Shown in pieces: positions 1 to 13,753 of a DNA stretch of 64,000 nucleotides. Below the pieces are notes generated by a model. The model was not told where the DNA came from. It made no database searches and saw only the letters and a list, made by a program, of their open reading frames with translations. Position 1 is the first letter of the stretch, and every line of letters begins with the position of its first letter. The translations under genes and the position numbers were made by a program. Origin of the DNA: Carallia brachiata (Eukaryota > Streptophyta > Magnoliopsida > Malpighiales > Rhizophoraceae); NCBI GenBank assembly GCA_021464245.1, contig JADCRB010000084.1, positions 511,615 to 575,614 of the forward strand. The letters are read 5' to 3'.

Positions 1-208
1 GTCGTTTATAGGGTAAGCACAAATTTCCCTCATTTATTGCAGTACTGAATAATTATGGTAATGCCAAAACTTTTCACAAGAAGGGAAAAAAGGAAAGAAT
101 GCACGTAACCACACTCTAATGCATGAAAATGTGATTCTCTCTCTCACTCTCGCTGTGTCCCTCTCTGTGTTGACACCTTTAATGTAGCTGTTACATTCAT
201 TTTTGCAG

Positions 209-1691
<1,483 letters not shown>

Positions 1692-1925
1692 CATATTGAC
1701 CAGTGCAATTGGACACCGCTTCATTTCCTGTACCAAAGCCTTCTGACCATTTCCATGGGAATGTCCAAAACCTGTAAAACGTCGTCAAATTCTTGTTCGC
1801 CCTTCTCCAGGCTATCGCAACTGCTCTTACATTGGAAGCAAAAATCCTTAAAACAGAGTTGGAAGGACGCGGTGGGGAGCATGTACACTTGTACATTGAT
1901 AGATAAATTTAGTCTAATAAAGAGT
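1692..1925 (+). other. 3' UTR of the kinase gene with poly(A) signal
   Basis: The sequence after the stop is non-coding, with a canonical AATAAA at about 1916-1921. The region after it turns AT-rich. The transcript end is inferred from the signal only. Confidence 0.5.
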
Positions 1926-2465
1926 GCTTTTTTAGTCGATTCTATGATGCGCGGTGAGCGGAAAAATCAATCCGAGAATAGTCAAGAGGTTCTTTTTATT
2001 TTTTTTTAAATAAAATTTAAATGTATTTAATATTATTCTAAAATTTAATTTTAAAAAAAAAAGTGTTTTACTGTTCTTCGGCTGATTTCGCCGCTAACGA
2101 AACTTTTCTCCTGTGTTTTCCATGCCCCATTGTCAGTCATGTTCCTTGCGGCTGATGGCTTGTGTGAGGGGCCATTGACAAGATCTTGTGGTGGTGTCTG
2201 GGGCCTGAAACAAGTCAATTATTACTTTTTCAATGTCAGAGGATCTGCCATTAAAATTTGTCCTCCCAAGTACGATGCAAAGTCACCCCAACACTGATTA
2301 CGCCATTCAATGCAGGCATTAAAGTGCGAAAGAGGACAAAGGTCGCCACGCCCACACACCGCCCTAGGCCCGTACCGCGGCCGCCCGCAACCACGACAAA
2401 ATTCCCCGCCCCCTCCAGCGGAAAAAACGAAAAAAAAAAAACCCACAAATATAAGTTGATGGCGT
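1926..2465. other. Intergenic, no gene seen
   Basis: AT-rich runs at 2000-2060 are followed by a more GC-rich stretch (2330-2420) of CCGCC and CCCCC runs. No coding, RNA or repeat signature is recognisable. Confidence 0.5.
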
Positions 2466-2725
2466 GGTTACATCAAGGTTGTCAAAACCGGACCGGCTAT
2501 CGAACCGGAAAGATTAGTGGTTCAAGGTTGAACCGGTTGAACCGGAAAGTGAACCGGTAGAACCAATTTTTTGAACTATAATATAAAAAAACTATCCTAT
2601 AGTGTATTTGCAAAGAGAAAATACTTAAAAAAAAACCAATGAAAAGTAGTATAATACATTAATTAAAACAAATCATTAGAAATACTTATATGTTTTCAAG
2701 TTCAAAAAATGTAAAAATAAAATAG

Positions 2726-5349
2726 TTATGGTAAAGATCCATCATCGTCACTCTCGTGAGCATGTAGTCCAATTTCACTTCCAATAACATTTTCAGCACC
2801 AAAGCGACGAACAGCATCAAATGAATCTATATCATGCATCTCTGGATCAACAAAGTCATCATCTTTGTCGCCTCGATCTAAAATAAACAAAATCAATAAT
2901 CATAAATTTTAAAAATATTAAAAAACAAATATATAAAGAAAATTATTCTTACATGTCATATTTATAAAAGGAGAATAAACTTTTGACTTAACAAAATATT
3001 ATAAATTATTTACTAACCATGAGTACCACCAATTGAGTTAGGATTTGCACACTCCTCATAAAGTTCTCTCTCCAATTCTCCATAGTCAAGTTCTTGAGGT
3101 GGGTCCTCTTCCTCAATCCAAAAATCAGTCTTGTCAATGCACTCATAATCAATGGGATCATATGATCTCTTATTAGAATAAAGCCTGCAAAAATATACAT
3201 AGAAACATAAAATAAATTAAATAATGAACTAATATAATTATAAAAAAATGAAAAATTCTAGCACAAAAACTAGTATACCGATGCTTCAACTTGAAGTTAT
3301 AAGTAACATAGACAAGATCATTAAGTCTCTGATGCTCCAATCTATTTCTTTTTTTGGTATGAATTCTCTCAAATACACTCCAATTTCTTTCACATCCCGA
3401 AGAAGAAGCTGTTTGACTAAGGATGCGAACAGCAATTTTTTGCAAATTAGGAGCACCATGTCCAAATAATCTCCACCATTCATCTACATTTCAAAATAAA
3501 GGAATTATCAACCAATAATATTGTAATGTAGTCAACAATTAAATATAACAATTCATAACTTACCAGGTTGAATTGTTTTGGTAGAATTACGAGCAGCTTG
3601 TCTATTAAAATTTCCTTGACGTTCCCTATATATTCGAATTTCTTTCATCGCTGAGATCTCATCATCACAAATACTTTTAATTTCAAGCAACCCATAGAGA
3701 CCATTCATAACTTGAACTGTCTCACAAAAATCTTGCTCATAAATAAAAGCTGGGTTGAGGAAATATGCTGCTGCATGTAGATCTTCCATAAAATGCTTAT
3801 CCCAACGCTGCTCAATCACTTGTGTAAAGGGTGTATAGAATCTTGCCTTATTCATAAAAATTTTCTTAATTCCATCAACAATTCTATACATACCCTCATA
3901 AACATAACCCAAAGAAGGTTTCTCATCAGAATCAACAATACGCAACAACCTTATAATTGGCCCAACAATCTTGACAATTATCAAGCAATCTTCCCAAAAT
4001 TTGTTGTCTAAGATAATGGAAGTGATAGCCTTTCCTTCTGTGCTTCTTGCAAGTTTATGACTTGTAAAAGTTTTGCAAGTCACAAAATTTTGCAAAATTT
4101 GCTTGTGATCATAAATGCTCTTCAATGTAATAAAAGTAGTAGCAAATCGAGTTGGTCCAGGACGCATAATTTCTTTCCAATCATGTTTCTTTCTCAACAA
4201 GGCCAAAAAGAAAGAATGATTGTACACAAATCGTGTAATAGCAGCAGCACGTGATGCAAGGTCAACTATTTGAGGCATATTACCAATATCCTTCAAAATA
4301 AGATTTAAGCAATGTGCAGCACAAGGAGACCAGTAAATATGCTCATATTTCTCATGAAGCAATTTTCCAGCAGCAACATAATTGGATGCATTATCCGTAA
4401 CAACATGAACAACGTTAGGAGGACCAACCCATTCTACTATTTCTGAAAACAAGTTGCACAAAGTTCGAGCATCTTTGACAACATCAGAAGCATCAACAGA
4501 TTTTATAAATGAAATTCCCTCCGAGCAATATACCAAAAAATTAATCAATGTTCTATCTCTTTGATCCTTCCAACCATCAGCCATTATAGTGCACCCACTT
4601 GAGGCCCATTTGGCCCTATAGGTATCAACAACCAACTGACACTCTTTTTTGCAATCCCTTAACAAATTAACACGTACATCATTATAAGATGGAGATTTAT
4701 ACCCAGGTCCGATTGCAAGACTAGCATCCAATGCCATTTGAAAATAAGGTGAATGCAAAGCATTAAATGGAATACAAGCATGATAAAACCACCTAGCCCA
4801 TGCCATATCAGCTCTCTTTTTAGCCTCTTTCCCAGCCAAAACACTCTTTAAACTTGGTTGAGATCCAGGGGTTGTCCTAGGAGCAAAAAAGGTGTCAATC
4901 CCATCACTAGCTTTTCTTTTTCCCTTGTTTTGCAAGATTTGTTTTCCTTTAGAAGCACTTACTTCTACCACATCATTCTCTCTTTCTTCCAATTCATAAT
5001 CACAAGCATCATCACCATACATATTTTTAATAGCCTCTTCATTTTCCTTTTTCTGTTCGGATGCTTGATTAATATACTCATTGATTCTCACTTTAACATC
5101 ATAAGGAACTTTTTTACAAGGTGCAACTTGACCTCTAATTCCAGCAAGATGTTGTTTCATTCTATGAATGCCTCCACCCTTGAAATTACTACTACAATAA
5201 AGACAAGTATAAACAACTTTACCATCCACTCCGCGATATTTAGTACAGTGCTCCCATCCAGGATCAGTCGCTTGACGGACAGATTGACTACTGGGTGTAG
5301 ACGTTGATTGCTTTTCAGATGATTGAGACTGCGCATTTGAATTCTCCAT
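2726..5349 (-). CDS. hAT transposase (BED zinc finger, DUF659, hAT dimerisation domain), four exons
   Basis: Exons on minus are 5349-3564, 3483-3279, 3184-3018 and 2877-2726, all with GT-AG introns. They total 2310 nt, exactly 770 codons including TAA, with no internal stop. The N-terminus (about residues 30-70) is a BED-type finger with the C..C...H....H spacing. The middle (about 200-400) is the DUF659/RNase-H-like core with the conserved TDNASNY and CAAHCLNL segments. The C-terminus, encoded by exon 2, has the ASSSGCERNWSVFERIHTKK-type hAT dimerisation motif. The acidic tail in exons 3-4 is common in this plant clade. The first Met gives a serine/glutamine-rich leader. The protein binds the element's ends and performs cut-and-paste transposition in the nucleus. 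Activity is inferred from intactness only. Confidence 0.9.
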
Positions 5350-5449
5350 TATCTAGTAATTTGAGAAAATTAGAATTAGTATAATTCTATTTAAATTTAA
5401 AGGGTACAATATTTCAAACCTCAAATCCAATTTATAAGGTGAATGTAGT

Positions 5450-5970
5450 TTGAAGCAATGATATTGCAGAAAACCAGTCCAGAAACTAGAATTTGCAAAA
5501 AAACAGAAAAATTGCAGTAAATTTTAGTGCAGTAGAAGTGCAGAATCATAAAGCAGAAATGTAGAACTGCTAAACAGAAATATTGCAGTAACAGTTTGAA
5601 GTAGTAACACTGCAGAAGTTGCAGTAGAAGTTCTAAAAGTGCAGTATAAAGAATTGCAGAGATGCAGATTGCAGCATTTGATAGTGCAGAAATTTTAAAA
5701 TGCAGAGCAGATTTTTGAAAATGGAGCAGAAAATCAGTTGATAGTATAGTAGAAAGTTAAGTGCAGCAGAAAATGAGAGCTGCAGATATGATAGTCAGAA
5801 TAAGAAGAGAGCTGCAGAAAATGAGCATTTAAAAACTAGATATTGGCCTAAAGGAAGAGTTTCAAACCAGTTCAAAAGCTGGAAATTGCTGCAGAAATGT
5901 ATGAAGTGCAGCAGAGGAGTTTATGCAGAAAATGAGTGCAGCAGAGTGCACAAAATGAGTGTTGCAACAG
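5450..5970. repeat. Degenerate TGCAGAA-type array inside the hAT element
   Basis: Within about 500 bp upstream of the transposase start, the words TGCAGA, GCAGAA and TGCAGT recur several dozen times at irregular spacing. The stretch has no open frame of note on either strand. It may be a subterminal or regulatory repeat block or simply an old microsatellite. Confidence 0.6.
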
Positions 5971-7125
5971 AGATGAAGCAAAACACCATTAAAGATGATA
6001 AAATTGTGTGTGTACCACAGGGCCAGATAAACAAAAAAGATAAAGTTCGAGGAATTCCCCTTATTTTCGAGCAATATGCATCAGTTAGTGTATCTGCTTC
6101 AGGAAATTAACTAGTGGATCGTACAAATCAAACTACATATCATGTAACCATGGAAACATCGTTTTAAAAACTTTCAAGGAAATTCCTCATCTCAAATAAC
6201 AAGACACGGCTTGCCAATGTGAATACAGAAGCTTTCTGCTTCATGCAGCAATAACTCCCTTTCAATATTCCTCTGATTGCATCTAAATTTAAATCATCCA
6301 AACAAATGATAATTCAATTACTCAATCTCAATCATACCCCTCTTTCGTTTTAATCTCTATTACAATCCCATAAATGTTCAAAATTTCTATTTATGAAAGA
6401 CAATGACCATCAGTTTAAGTTATTTACTCTTGTGAAAAACATCGAAAACCAAATTAGAAGAGGGCAAGAAGAAAATTAGAAGAGGGCATTCAGATCAAAA
6501 AAAAAAAAAAGGCATAAGGCATACTGTAACTGTAGCACTGCAGTTAATCAACCAAATTAGAAGAGGGCAAAAAGAAAATTAGAATTTTTGTATTACTTAC
6601 TTGGAAGACAGAGATTTGTAAGCTTGTAGTTGGCTCCGCCAGATTCCGTAGAGAGGGCCAAATGAGAGAGAAAGAGAGATAAAATAGAGCTAAACAATGG
6701 AAATTTATGGGCTTTTGGGTAGAGGAGGAATAAAAATTGCAGTGGCAGCTAGAAGATGACAGACAACATGACGGGCCAACACTGCAAAGAGCGACGGCGG
6801 CAGCAAAATAAGGAACTTGCAGACAGAAGAGTAGAAGACGATTAGGTTTTGATTCTTTTGAACGGATGGTAAAGCTTCTCACAGTCCAAAACGTCATCGT
6901 TTCTTATTTTCTTTTTTTTTTTTTATTTTTTTACCAAACCGGGAAACCCGGTCGACCCGGTACCGGTTCACCGGGTCACCGGTCGAACCGGCCGGTCGAC
7001 CGGTTTTTCCCCGGTCCGGCTTCCTCCTATTTTATAGCTTAGCCCGAACCGGACCTAAGACCGGTTACCGGTCGGACCAGTCGGACCGGCCGGTCCGGTC
7101 CGGGTTTGATAACCTTGGGTTACAT

Positions 7126-9125
7126 TAGTAATAAAGCACAAAAAAAATTACGAAAAGAGAAAATTATTTATACAAATAAAAAATATATAAGAAAAAAAGG
7201 ATAAAATATGTTGTAAAAAAAAAAGGTTACGAGAATGTAAATTTATTTGGATTAATGTATAATTTGTGAGAAAAAAATATTGATGAAAAAATAAATAATA
7301 AATTTTTTAAACTACTTTCTTTTTCCACCGTTTTCCAACAAAACCAAACAAGTCGTAAGGGCTGCTTGCTGAGGGAAAAAGTTTGACACGCCCGTATTGA
7401 AAACGATTTGGGTTCGAGGTTTGTGTGGGAATGGACTGTTCGGACGTACTCGCCTAAGTGATTTGGGTTTGGGCTTCTTGTGGAATAAATGGAATCACAA
7501 AAGCGTTTGCTCTACGTCAACGCGAAGGAGGCAAGATTATCTTTTGGGTAAACCTTCCCAATTCAATGGGAATTGGGACATGATCCTGGATGCCTTGTAT
7601 TACGGGAAAATTTTGATGAAATTTTTTTGAATGAAATATGACTAAATTTTAAAAAAATAAATAAATAAATTATCACATTGTTATTAAATAAATTACGTAT
7701 TTAATATTATATTAATTAAATACGAGTGGAATTCTTTTATTAAAATACCACTATTTACAACATGAGCAGTGGTAGGCAGGCCTATTATAACAAAAGTAAA
7801 ACCAATGTTTGCATTTTTTTTAAAAAAAATATTTAATAATTATTTTAAAAAATATAATAATTTTTTTTAACACTACACATTATAACATGTTTTACACTAC
7901 ATTTTGTTCCGAATATAGCATTGTTTTAGTTGTTTGAAAAAGGCGATTAGTCGATCTGAACTTGTCGGTCCTAATGCTTACTCAGCGCGGGCTTAGGAAA
8001 TTTGTGAATCGCCCTTAACTGCCATTCGTAGAAGCCTTGTGCTGCCTGGATGGGACACCTAAGGGGGATGGTCATATTCCCGTACCATGCACCATCGGTC
8101 GGGTGGTCAGCTCTGACCCTGGATAGGAGCCTTGCTCCACCTTGCAAACATGACTTGTCAGAGGAGTACGCAAGCACTACTAGCCAACAACCATTGGCAT
8201 ACCTCAGCACCAAGGTCCCACGGGAGAATTAATGAAGCCCGGCGGACCATCCTATAAATGAATCCCCTCACTCTGTTGTGAGCGGAGCCCTGACACTCAC
8301 CATCTTCCCTTCATTTTTTTCTCATAGACTTTAACTTAGGAATTAGAATACTCATGCAAGGCTATGGCCCCCAACACTCCTATCATTCCTTTATTTTGCA
8401 GGTCACAGGCCCTTCAACGAAAAAGACCATCATCATACACAGTAGTTAATCGTTCGCTCGTGTCCCACCAATCTCGCTTTTTAAGGGAAAAATTGTACGA
8501 CTGAAAAAAAAAAGATGTTTAGAATAATTTTTAAAATATAATTAATTAAAAATTATATGTAATTATATGAGTTTATTGTGTAATGAAAAAAATAGTAATT
8601 TTCTTTTCTTTTGATTGCACTTGTAATAAATAAAGTTATATAATAAATTTAATAAGTTGTATTACAAAAATTTTTCTAACAAATTTCTTTCTATTGTATA
8701 ACAATATCCTTCTTTTCTTTTTGGGTCCAATTACATAGTCGAGAGGAGACGGAGGACTCATGCGCAACATAATATAGAGAAAGTGCAACAACCATCGTAT
8801 AATATGTAACAAGTGGCGGTTGCACATTATATGATAATTATCACACATTCTACACTATTTACCGCGCATCTTATGCTTTCACCAAAGGAAAAAAAAAAAT
8901 CATTTTCCTCATGCGAGACCTACGGCATGCCCCGGCGTAATTGTACATATTAATAAAAAAGTTGTACTTGACACACTTCACCAATTCTGGCGTTGGGCCT
9001 ATGATCAAAGATTCAACACGAATTCAAAGCTAACTATGCTCGCAGGACGAAGAATGTAAGGTGTAGTCGTGTAGATAAGTAACGGCAGAAAATAAAGTGC
9101 CAGGAAAAAACACAAAAAGACATAA
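7126..9125. other. Intergenic, mostly AT-rich; no gene seen
   Basis: Long A/T stretches dominate (7140-7330, 7660-7900, 8520-8700). Only the LTR-like block at about 7965-8440 stands out in composition. No supported coding region was found on either strand. The right part (about 9000-9125) probably belongs to the 3' region of the clathrin light chain gene. Confidence 0.5.
7965..8440 (+). mobile_element. Possible solo LTR fragment of a Gypsy element
   Basis: This is a GC-richer island in AT-rich DNA. It contains CCTATAAATGAATCCCC (a TATA-like site at about 8250), then a U5-like segment running ACTTTAACTTAGGAATTAGAATAC...CCCCCAACACTCC...TTTTGCAGGTC. This resembles the ACTTGAGC-TCGGAG...CCCC...GCAGGTT layout common in plant Tat/Retand LTR U5 regions. 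No partner LTR, PBS or target duplication was found, so the ends are approximate. Confidence 0.35.
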
Positions 9126-9268
9126 TTTGTTAAAGCCAACAAAATGACTAGAAACCTCTTTACATATATAGGGAACCACCAGACTTAAACCTGTTTTCTA
9201 CATAACGTTGAAGTTTGTAGGCTCTAATAGGACCAGAGTAAATTGTTTCCAATCATTTTCATACACAT
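9126..9268 (-). other. 3' UTR segment of the clathrin light chain gene (distal copy)
   Basis: These 143 bp match 14283-14425 with one substitution seen (about 9217, G versus A). The right copy is continuous with the clathrin light chain stop codon, so this segment is the displaced 3' UTR on the far side of the Copia insertion. Confidence 0.8.
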
Positions 9269-9619
9269 TGTAAGTGTTTTAGAAGAGAAGAAGAATAGAA
9301 ATACTGCAGAGAATGAAGAAGAACAGAAATACTGCAGAGAACTCACACATTTTATTGAACCAATTAGCTCCTTTTATAAAGGAACTTTACATAATCTCTA
9401 AACTGAAACAAAATTCAAATTTCAAATGACATAAAATCAGGAGCCTGATCTTTAAAGATTAATCTTCCAGCTGCTCCTAGCTTGAACGAGTCAAGCATCT
9501 AAACAACTTATTCAAATTTGATTTTGTTAGCTAAATACTAACTGACTTCATCTAACTTAACAAACTGCTAAAACTTCTCTGCAATTTTTCACCAAATAAA
9601 AGTCTCAATTTCATCAACA
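9269..9619 (-). repeat. Copia 3' LTR
   Basis: This 351-bp long terminal repeat starts TG and ends CA on the + strand. It matches the 347-bp copy at 13754-14100, with two C-to-T differences and four one-base indels. In element orientation it lies downstream of the polypurine tract AAGGAGGAG (9620-9628, read on minus). Confidence 0.92.
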
Positions 9620-9727
9620 CTCCTCCTTGAGACTTTTATTTGAGACTCCTAACATCTTCCTTAACATGTAGAATCTAGATTTTGAAAGAGATTTAGTAAA
9701 GACATCTGCAATCTGAACTTGGGAACT

Positions 9728-12700
9728 TCAATGTACTAGCTTGATTTCTTCATTTCTTTCAGCTTCTCTAACTATATGAAAGTTTATATCCATATGCTTA
9801 GTCTTCCCATGCTGAACAGGATTTTCTGCAATCCCAATAGCTGACTTGTTGTCACACATAATCTTCGTTGCTTCAATCTGCTTGAAACCAAGATCATTCA
9901 AGATCTTCCTGAGCCACTTTGCTTGATTAACAGCTGATGCTGCTGCCACATATTCAGCTTCAGCAGTTGATTGAGCAATAATCTCTTGTTTCTTAGAATT
10001 CCAGGAGAACATTCCTGATCCAAGTGAAAAACTAAAACCTGATGTACTCTTGAGATCATCTTTACTTCCAGCCCAATCACTATCAACATATCCAGTTAAC
10101 TTTGCATTTTCTACAGGTTTATACCAAACTCCAAGCTGCACTGATCCTTTTAGATACCTAAGCACCCTCTTTGCTGCATCATAATGAAGGGTAGAGGGTC
10201 TTTGCATGAACCTTGATAGTAGGCTGGCTGCATACATGAGATCTGGTCTTGTGGTAGTCAAATATAACAAACTTCCAATTAAACTTCTATATCTTGAAGC
10301 ATCAGAATCTCCAGCTCCATCTTCTTTGCTTAATTGAACATTTAAGACCAGTGGTGTTGCTACTGGCTTGGAATTTTGCATCTGAAACTTGAACAAAATT
10401 TCAGTGGCATACTTCTTTTGACACACGAAGATGCCATCATCGGATTGATGCACTTCCAATCCCAAAAAGTATCTCATAGCTCCAAGATCTGACATCTCAA
10501 ATTGATTCCTCATCTCATCTTTGAATTTCAAAATTTCATCAATGTTGCTACCTGATATCAATAGGTCATCCACATACAAAGAGATTATTAAAACATCTCC
10601 ATTTGCACTTCTCTTTACATAAAGAGTAGCATCATTCTCACTCCTCCTAAAGCTCTTGCTGGTTAGAAAGGAGTCAATTTTGCTGTACCAGGCTCGAGGA
10701 GCCTGCTTCAGGCCATATAAGGCCTTGATCAACTTGTACACTTTCTGTTCCTGCCCTTTTATTGTAAAGCCTTCTGGTTGAGCTATATATATCTCTTCCT
10801 TCAAAACACCATTTAAGAATGCTGATTTAACATCTAAATGGTAGATCTTCCAGTTGAATTGTGCTGAAATGGCAATGAGAAGTCTGATGGTGTCCATTCT
10901 AGCAACTGGGGCAAATGTGTCTGTATAATCAATACCAGGCTGCTGAGAATAGCCCTTCACCACCAATCTTGCTTTGTACCTGTTAATAGAACCATCAGGG
11001 TTTAGTTTGACCCTAAACACCCATTTGACACCAAATACTTGCTTGTTATCTGGTTTGTCCACTAACTCCCAAGTTTTGTTCTTTTCTATCATGGCAATTT
11101 CCTCTTTCATGGCAGCTGTCCATTCTTCATTTTTGCATGCTTCTACATAGTTTGCTGGCTCCACCAAGGCACTTCTGCATCTTTCATAAACCTCGGTGAG
11201 AGGTCTAAAACCTCTTATAGGAACATCATCAAATGAATCTTCTTTAACTTCACCTTCAAATTCTGCAACTTTATCAACTGTTTTTCTTTGCACTTGAGAA
11301 TCTGTCCAGCTCCAAAAAGCATCTTCATCAACCTTCAAATCTCTACAGGCTTGAATCTTTCCTGTCTCAATGTTGTAGACTCTATAGCCTTTGGAAACTG
11401 AACTATAACCAACCAAAATGCCTCTTTTAGCCTTTTCATCAAGTTTTCCTCTCTTTACATCTGGAATGTGAGTATAGCACACAGACCCAAATACCTTTAA
11501 CTGCTTTACAGATGGCTTGCGTCCACTCCAAGCTTCCCATGGTGTCATTCCTTCTACTGCTTGTGTTGGTAGCCTATTTTGTAGGTAGATAGCAGTATTT
11601 ACTGCTACTGCTTCTGCCCAAAAAATCTTTGGCAATTTCTTCTCTGAAATCATGCATCTGGCCATCTCTAAGGCTGAACTATTCTTCCTTTCCACCACAC
11701 CATTCTGCTGAGGTGTGTAACTGATAGTAAGCTGGTGTTGGATACCCAAATCTTCACAAAATTGATTAAATTCTGATGAGATGTACTCCTTTCCATTATC
11801 ACTTCTCAAGATCTTCAAAGTGCAGCCACTTTGTGTTTCAACAGTGGCTTTAAACTTCTTAAACATTTCAAATACTTCTGCCTTTTGCTTCAAGAAATAT
11901 ACCCATGACATTCTAGAGAAGTCATCAATGAAAAGAAGGAAATATCTACTGCCATTCAAGGATTCAGTCTTCATTGGTCCACAAACATCTGAATGGACCA
12001 AGTGAAGTCTTTCCTTGGCTCTCCAAGCACCTGAAGTAGGGAATGACAGCTTGTGTTGCTTTCCCATTTCACAACTTTCACACACTTTTGAATATGCTTC
12101 AATAAGGGGCAAATCATGTACTAACTCATGCTTTTGAGCATACTGAATGGATCTCACATTATGGTGCCCAAATCTCTTATGCCACAGCCTTGATACATCA
12201 TCTACTTTACTGCTTTTGCATTCAGGCAAATTTATGGAGCTTAGATCTAATGCAAAACATCTGTTCTTCATATGAATAGTAATAAACTCTACTCCTTTTG
12301 GATCATAAATCACACAATTCTCATCTTTAAACAAGAAAGTAAACCCCTTTTGCATCATCTGACCAACACTCAACAAGTTTTGGTCTATTTGAGGTACTAA
12401 CAAAACATCAGTGATTGAATGAGTACCTGAAGAGGTTCTGATTTGTACAGTTCCTCTTCCTGTGACTGCAACCCTGTCGCCATTTCCAATCTTCACTGCC
12501 CCAGCTACTGGTTGAAGCTCGCTGAATAACTTGGCTTGCCCTGTCATATGATGGGTACAGCCACTGTCCAGAAACCATGACTCTTTGTTGTGTTCTGTGC
12601 CCACCAAGAAGGCAACAAATAAATGTTCATCTTGGACTTCTTCTTCTGTGTAATTTGCCTTCTGAGTTTGCTGGTTTTGAGAGCTTGATTGCCCTTGCTG

Positions 12701-12775
12701 TTGATTTTGCTTCCTCCTACAATTCTTCTCAATATGCCCAAACTTAGAGCAGAATCTGCACTGAATCTTCCCTTT
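9728..12775 (-). pseudogene. Copia pol polyprotein (protease, integrase, RT, RNase H), truncated at both ends by stops
   Basis: The frame is open from just after the in-frame TAG (12776-12778) to a TGA at 9728-9730. In order it shows a second CCHC zinc knuckle (about 12745), the aspartic protease DSG in WFLDSGCTHH (about 12570), the GAG-pre-integrase LWHKRFGHH (about 12190), the integrase core beginning HSDVCGP (about 11980), the RT with SLYVDDLLIS (about 10570) and the RNase H with DSDWAGS (about 10080). The TGA lies in the conserved C-terminal stretch just before an ADVFTKSL-like segment that continues in the same frame to about 9630, so roughly 30 residues are cut off. The element cannot be fully functional as read, unless the stops are sequence errors. 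Confidence 0.9.
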
Positions 12776-13594
12776 CTAGTAGCAGTCCTCTCCAGAATGG
12801 TTAGTTCTTTTACAAGTGGGACATGGAGGAAATTGACCCCACTTTCCAAAACTCTTTCCACTTTGTTGCTGCTGCTTTCCTTTTCCAGCTTGCTCACTTT
12901 GAGGCTTCTTTGAATCTTTAGAAGTTGCAGGTTTGAGCTTTGACTTTGCCTGCATAGCTACATCAATGCTATTCTCACTTCTCATAGTTCTTCTTTGTTC
13001 TTGAGCTTCAAGAGCTCCTAGAAATTCTGACAATGAGATTTGACTTAGATCTTTTGAGTCTTCAAGGGAAGAGATCTTAGCTTCAAACTTTTCAGGTAGA
13101 CTCACTAAAACTTTTTCAACAATTCTTCTATCTGTGATTTCTTCTCCCATAAGTCTGATTTGATTCACCACTTCCTGCAACTTAGTGGTGTAGGCTTTGA
13201 GAGTATCTGTTTCTTTCATCTTCAAGAGCTCAAATTCTCTCTTTAAATTTAACAACTTCATTTGCCTTGTTCTGTCCGTTCCTTGAAATTCATCCTTCAG
13301 TCTATCCCAAGCCTGCTTTGCTGTCTCACATGTCATAATCCGAGTAAAAATGACATCTGATAGAGCTGAATGAATGCAAGTTAATGCTTTGAATTTCTTG
13401 GAACTCTCTTCTTTGTGATGCCTTATCTGATTGAGAGTTGGATTATCGGGCAAAGGATGTGGATCCTCACCTGTTTCCACTGTCTCCCATAGATCATAGG
13501 CTTTTAAATATGCTTTCATTTTCACAGCCCACAATTGATAATTTGTGCCTGTGAATATTGGAGGTGCTGGTAAATTCACATTACCTGAGGCCAT
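12776..13594 (-). pseudogene. Copia gag (UBN2/retrotran_gag type) ending in an in-frame TAG
   Basis: The ATG at 13594-13592 starts MASGNVNLPAPP. An open frame runs to TAG at 12776-12778. It contains the copia gag fold with TGTNYQLWAVKMKAYL near the start, the helical middle with RTRQMKLLNLKREFE, and a CPTCKRTNHSGEDC zinc knuckle just before the stop. The downstream protease frame is the same frame, so gag and pol would be one polyprotein without this single codon. At this position related elements usually have an aromatic residue, so TGG to TAG is the simplest origin. No known readthrough context follows the stop. Confidence 0.9.
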
Positions 13595-13739
13595 TTTCTC
13601 ACTTTTTCTCTCGTGTTTCACTCTTCTTTTCTCTCAAACTATATACTAAAAAAAATTTTCTGGAATAGCTCTCTATAGCTCACCTCACTCTTGTTTTCTT
13701 TCTTTTTCTGTTCTCACAGTCCCTTAAAGATCATAGGGA

Positions 13740-13751
13740 GCTCTGATACCA
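13740..13751 (-). other. Copia primer-binding site (initiator-Met tRNA type)
   Basis: On minus the 12 bases read TGGTATCAGAGC, the classic plant Copia complement to the 3' end of initiator methionine tRNA. They lie two bases inside the 5' LTR. Confidence 0.92.
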
Positions 13752-13753
13752 TT

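Larger units (their letters stand above)
2466..7125 (-). mobile_element. Complete hAT-superfamily DNA transposon with 8-bp target site duplication
   Basis: The element spans 2474-7117 (4644 bp). It is flanked on both sides by the identical 8 bp GGTTACAT (2466-2473 and 7118-7125), the duplication length expected of hAT insertion. The ends are imperfect inverted repeats: CAAGGTTGTCAAA on the left against the complement CAAGGTTATCAAA on the right. Both subterminal regions (2485-2565 and 6935-7105) are packed with AACCGG/CCGGTT motifs. The element carries one transposase gene on minus, whose spliced frame is uninterrupted. It is therefore a candidate autonomous copy. Confidence 0.95.

Noticed and set aside
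2251..2448. Small minus frames in the GC-rich patch beside the hAT element
   Set aside because: They are composition-driven with no family resemblance.
4858..5307. 149-codon plus-strand frame
   Set aside because: It is the antisense shadow of the hAT transposase exon and has a hydrophobic, biased composition.
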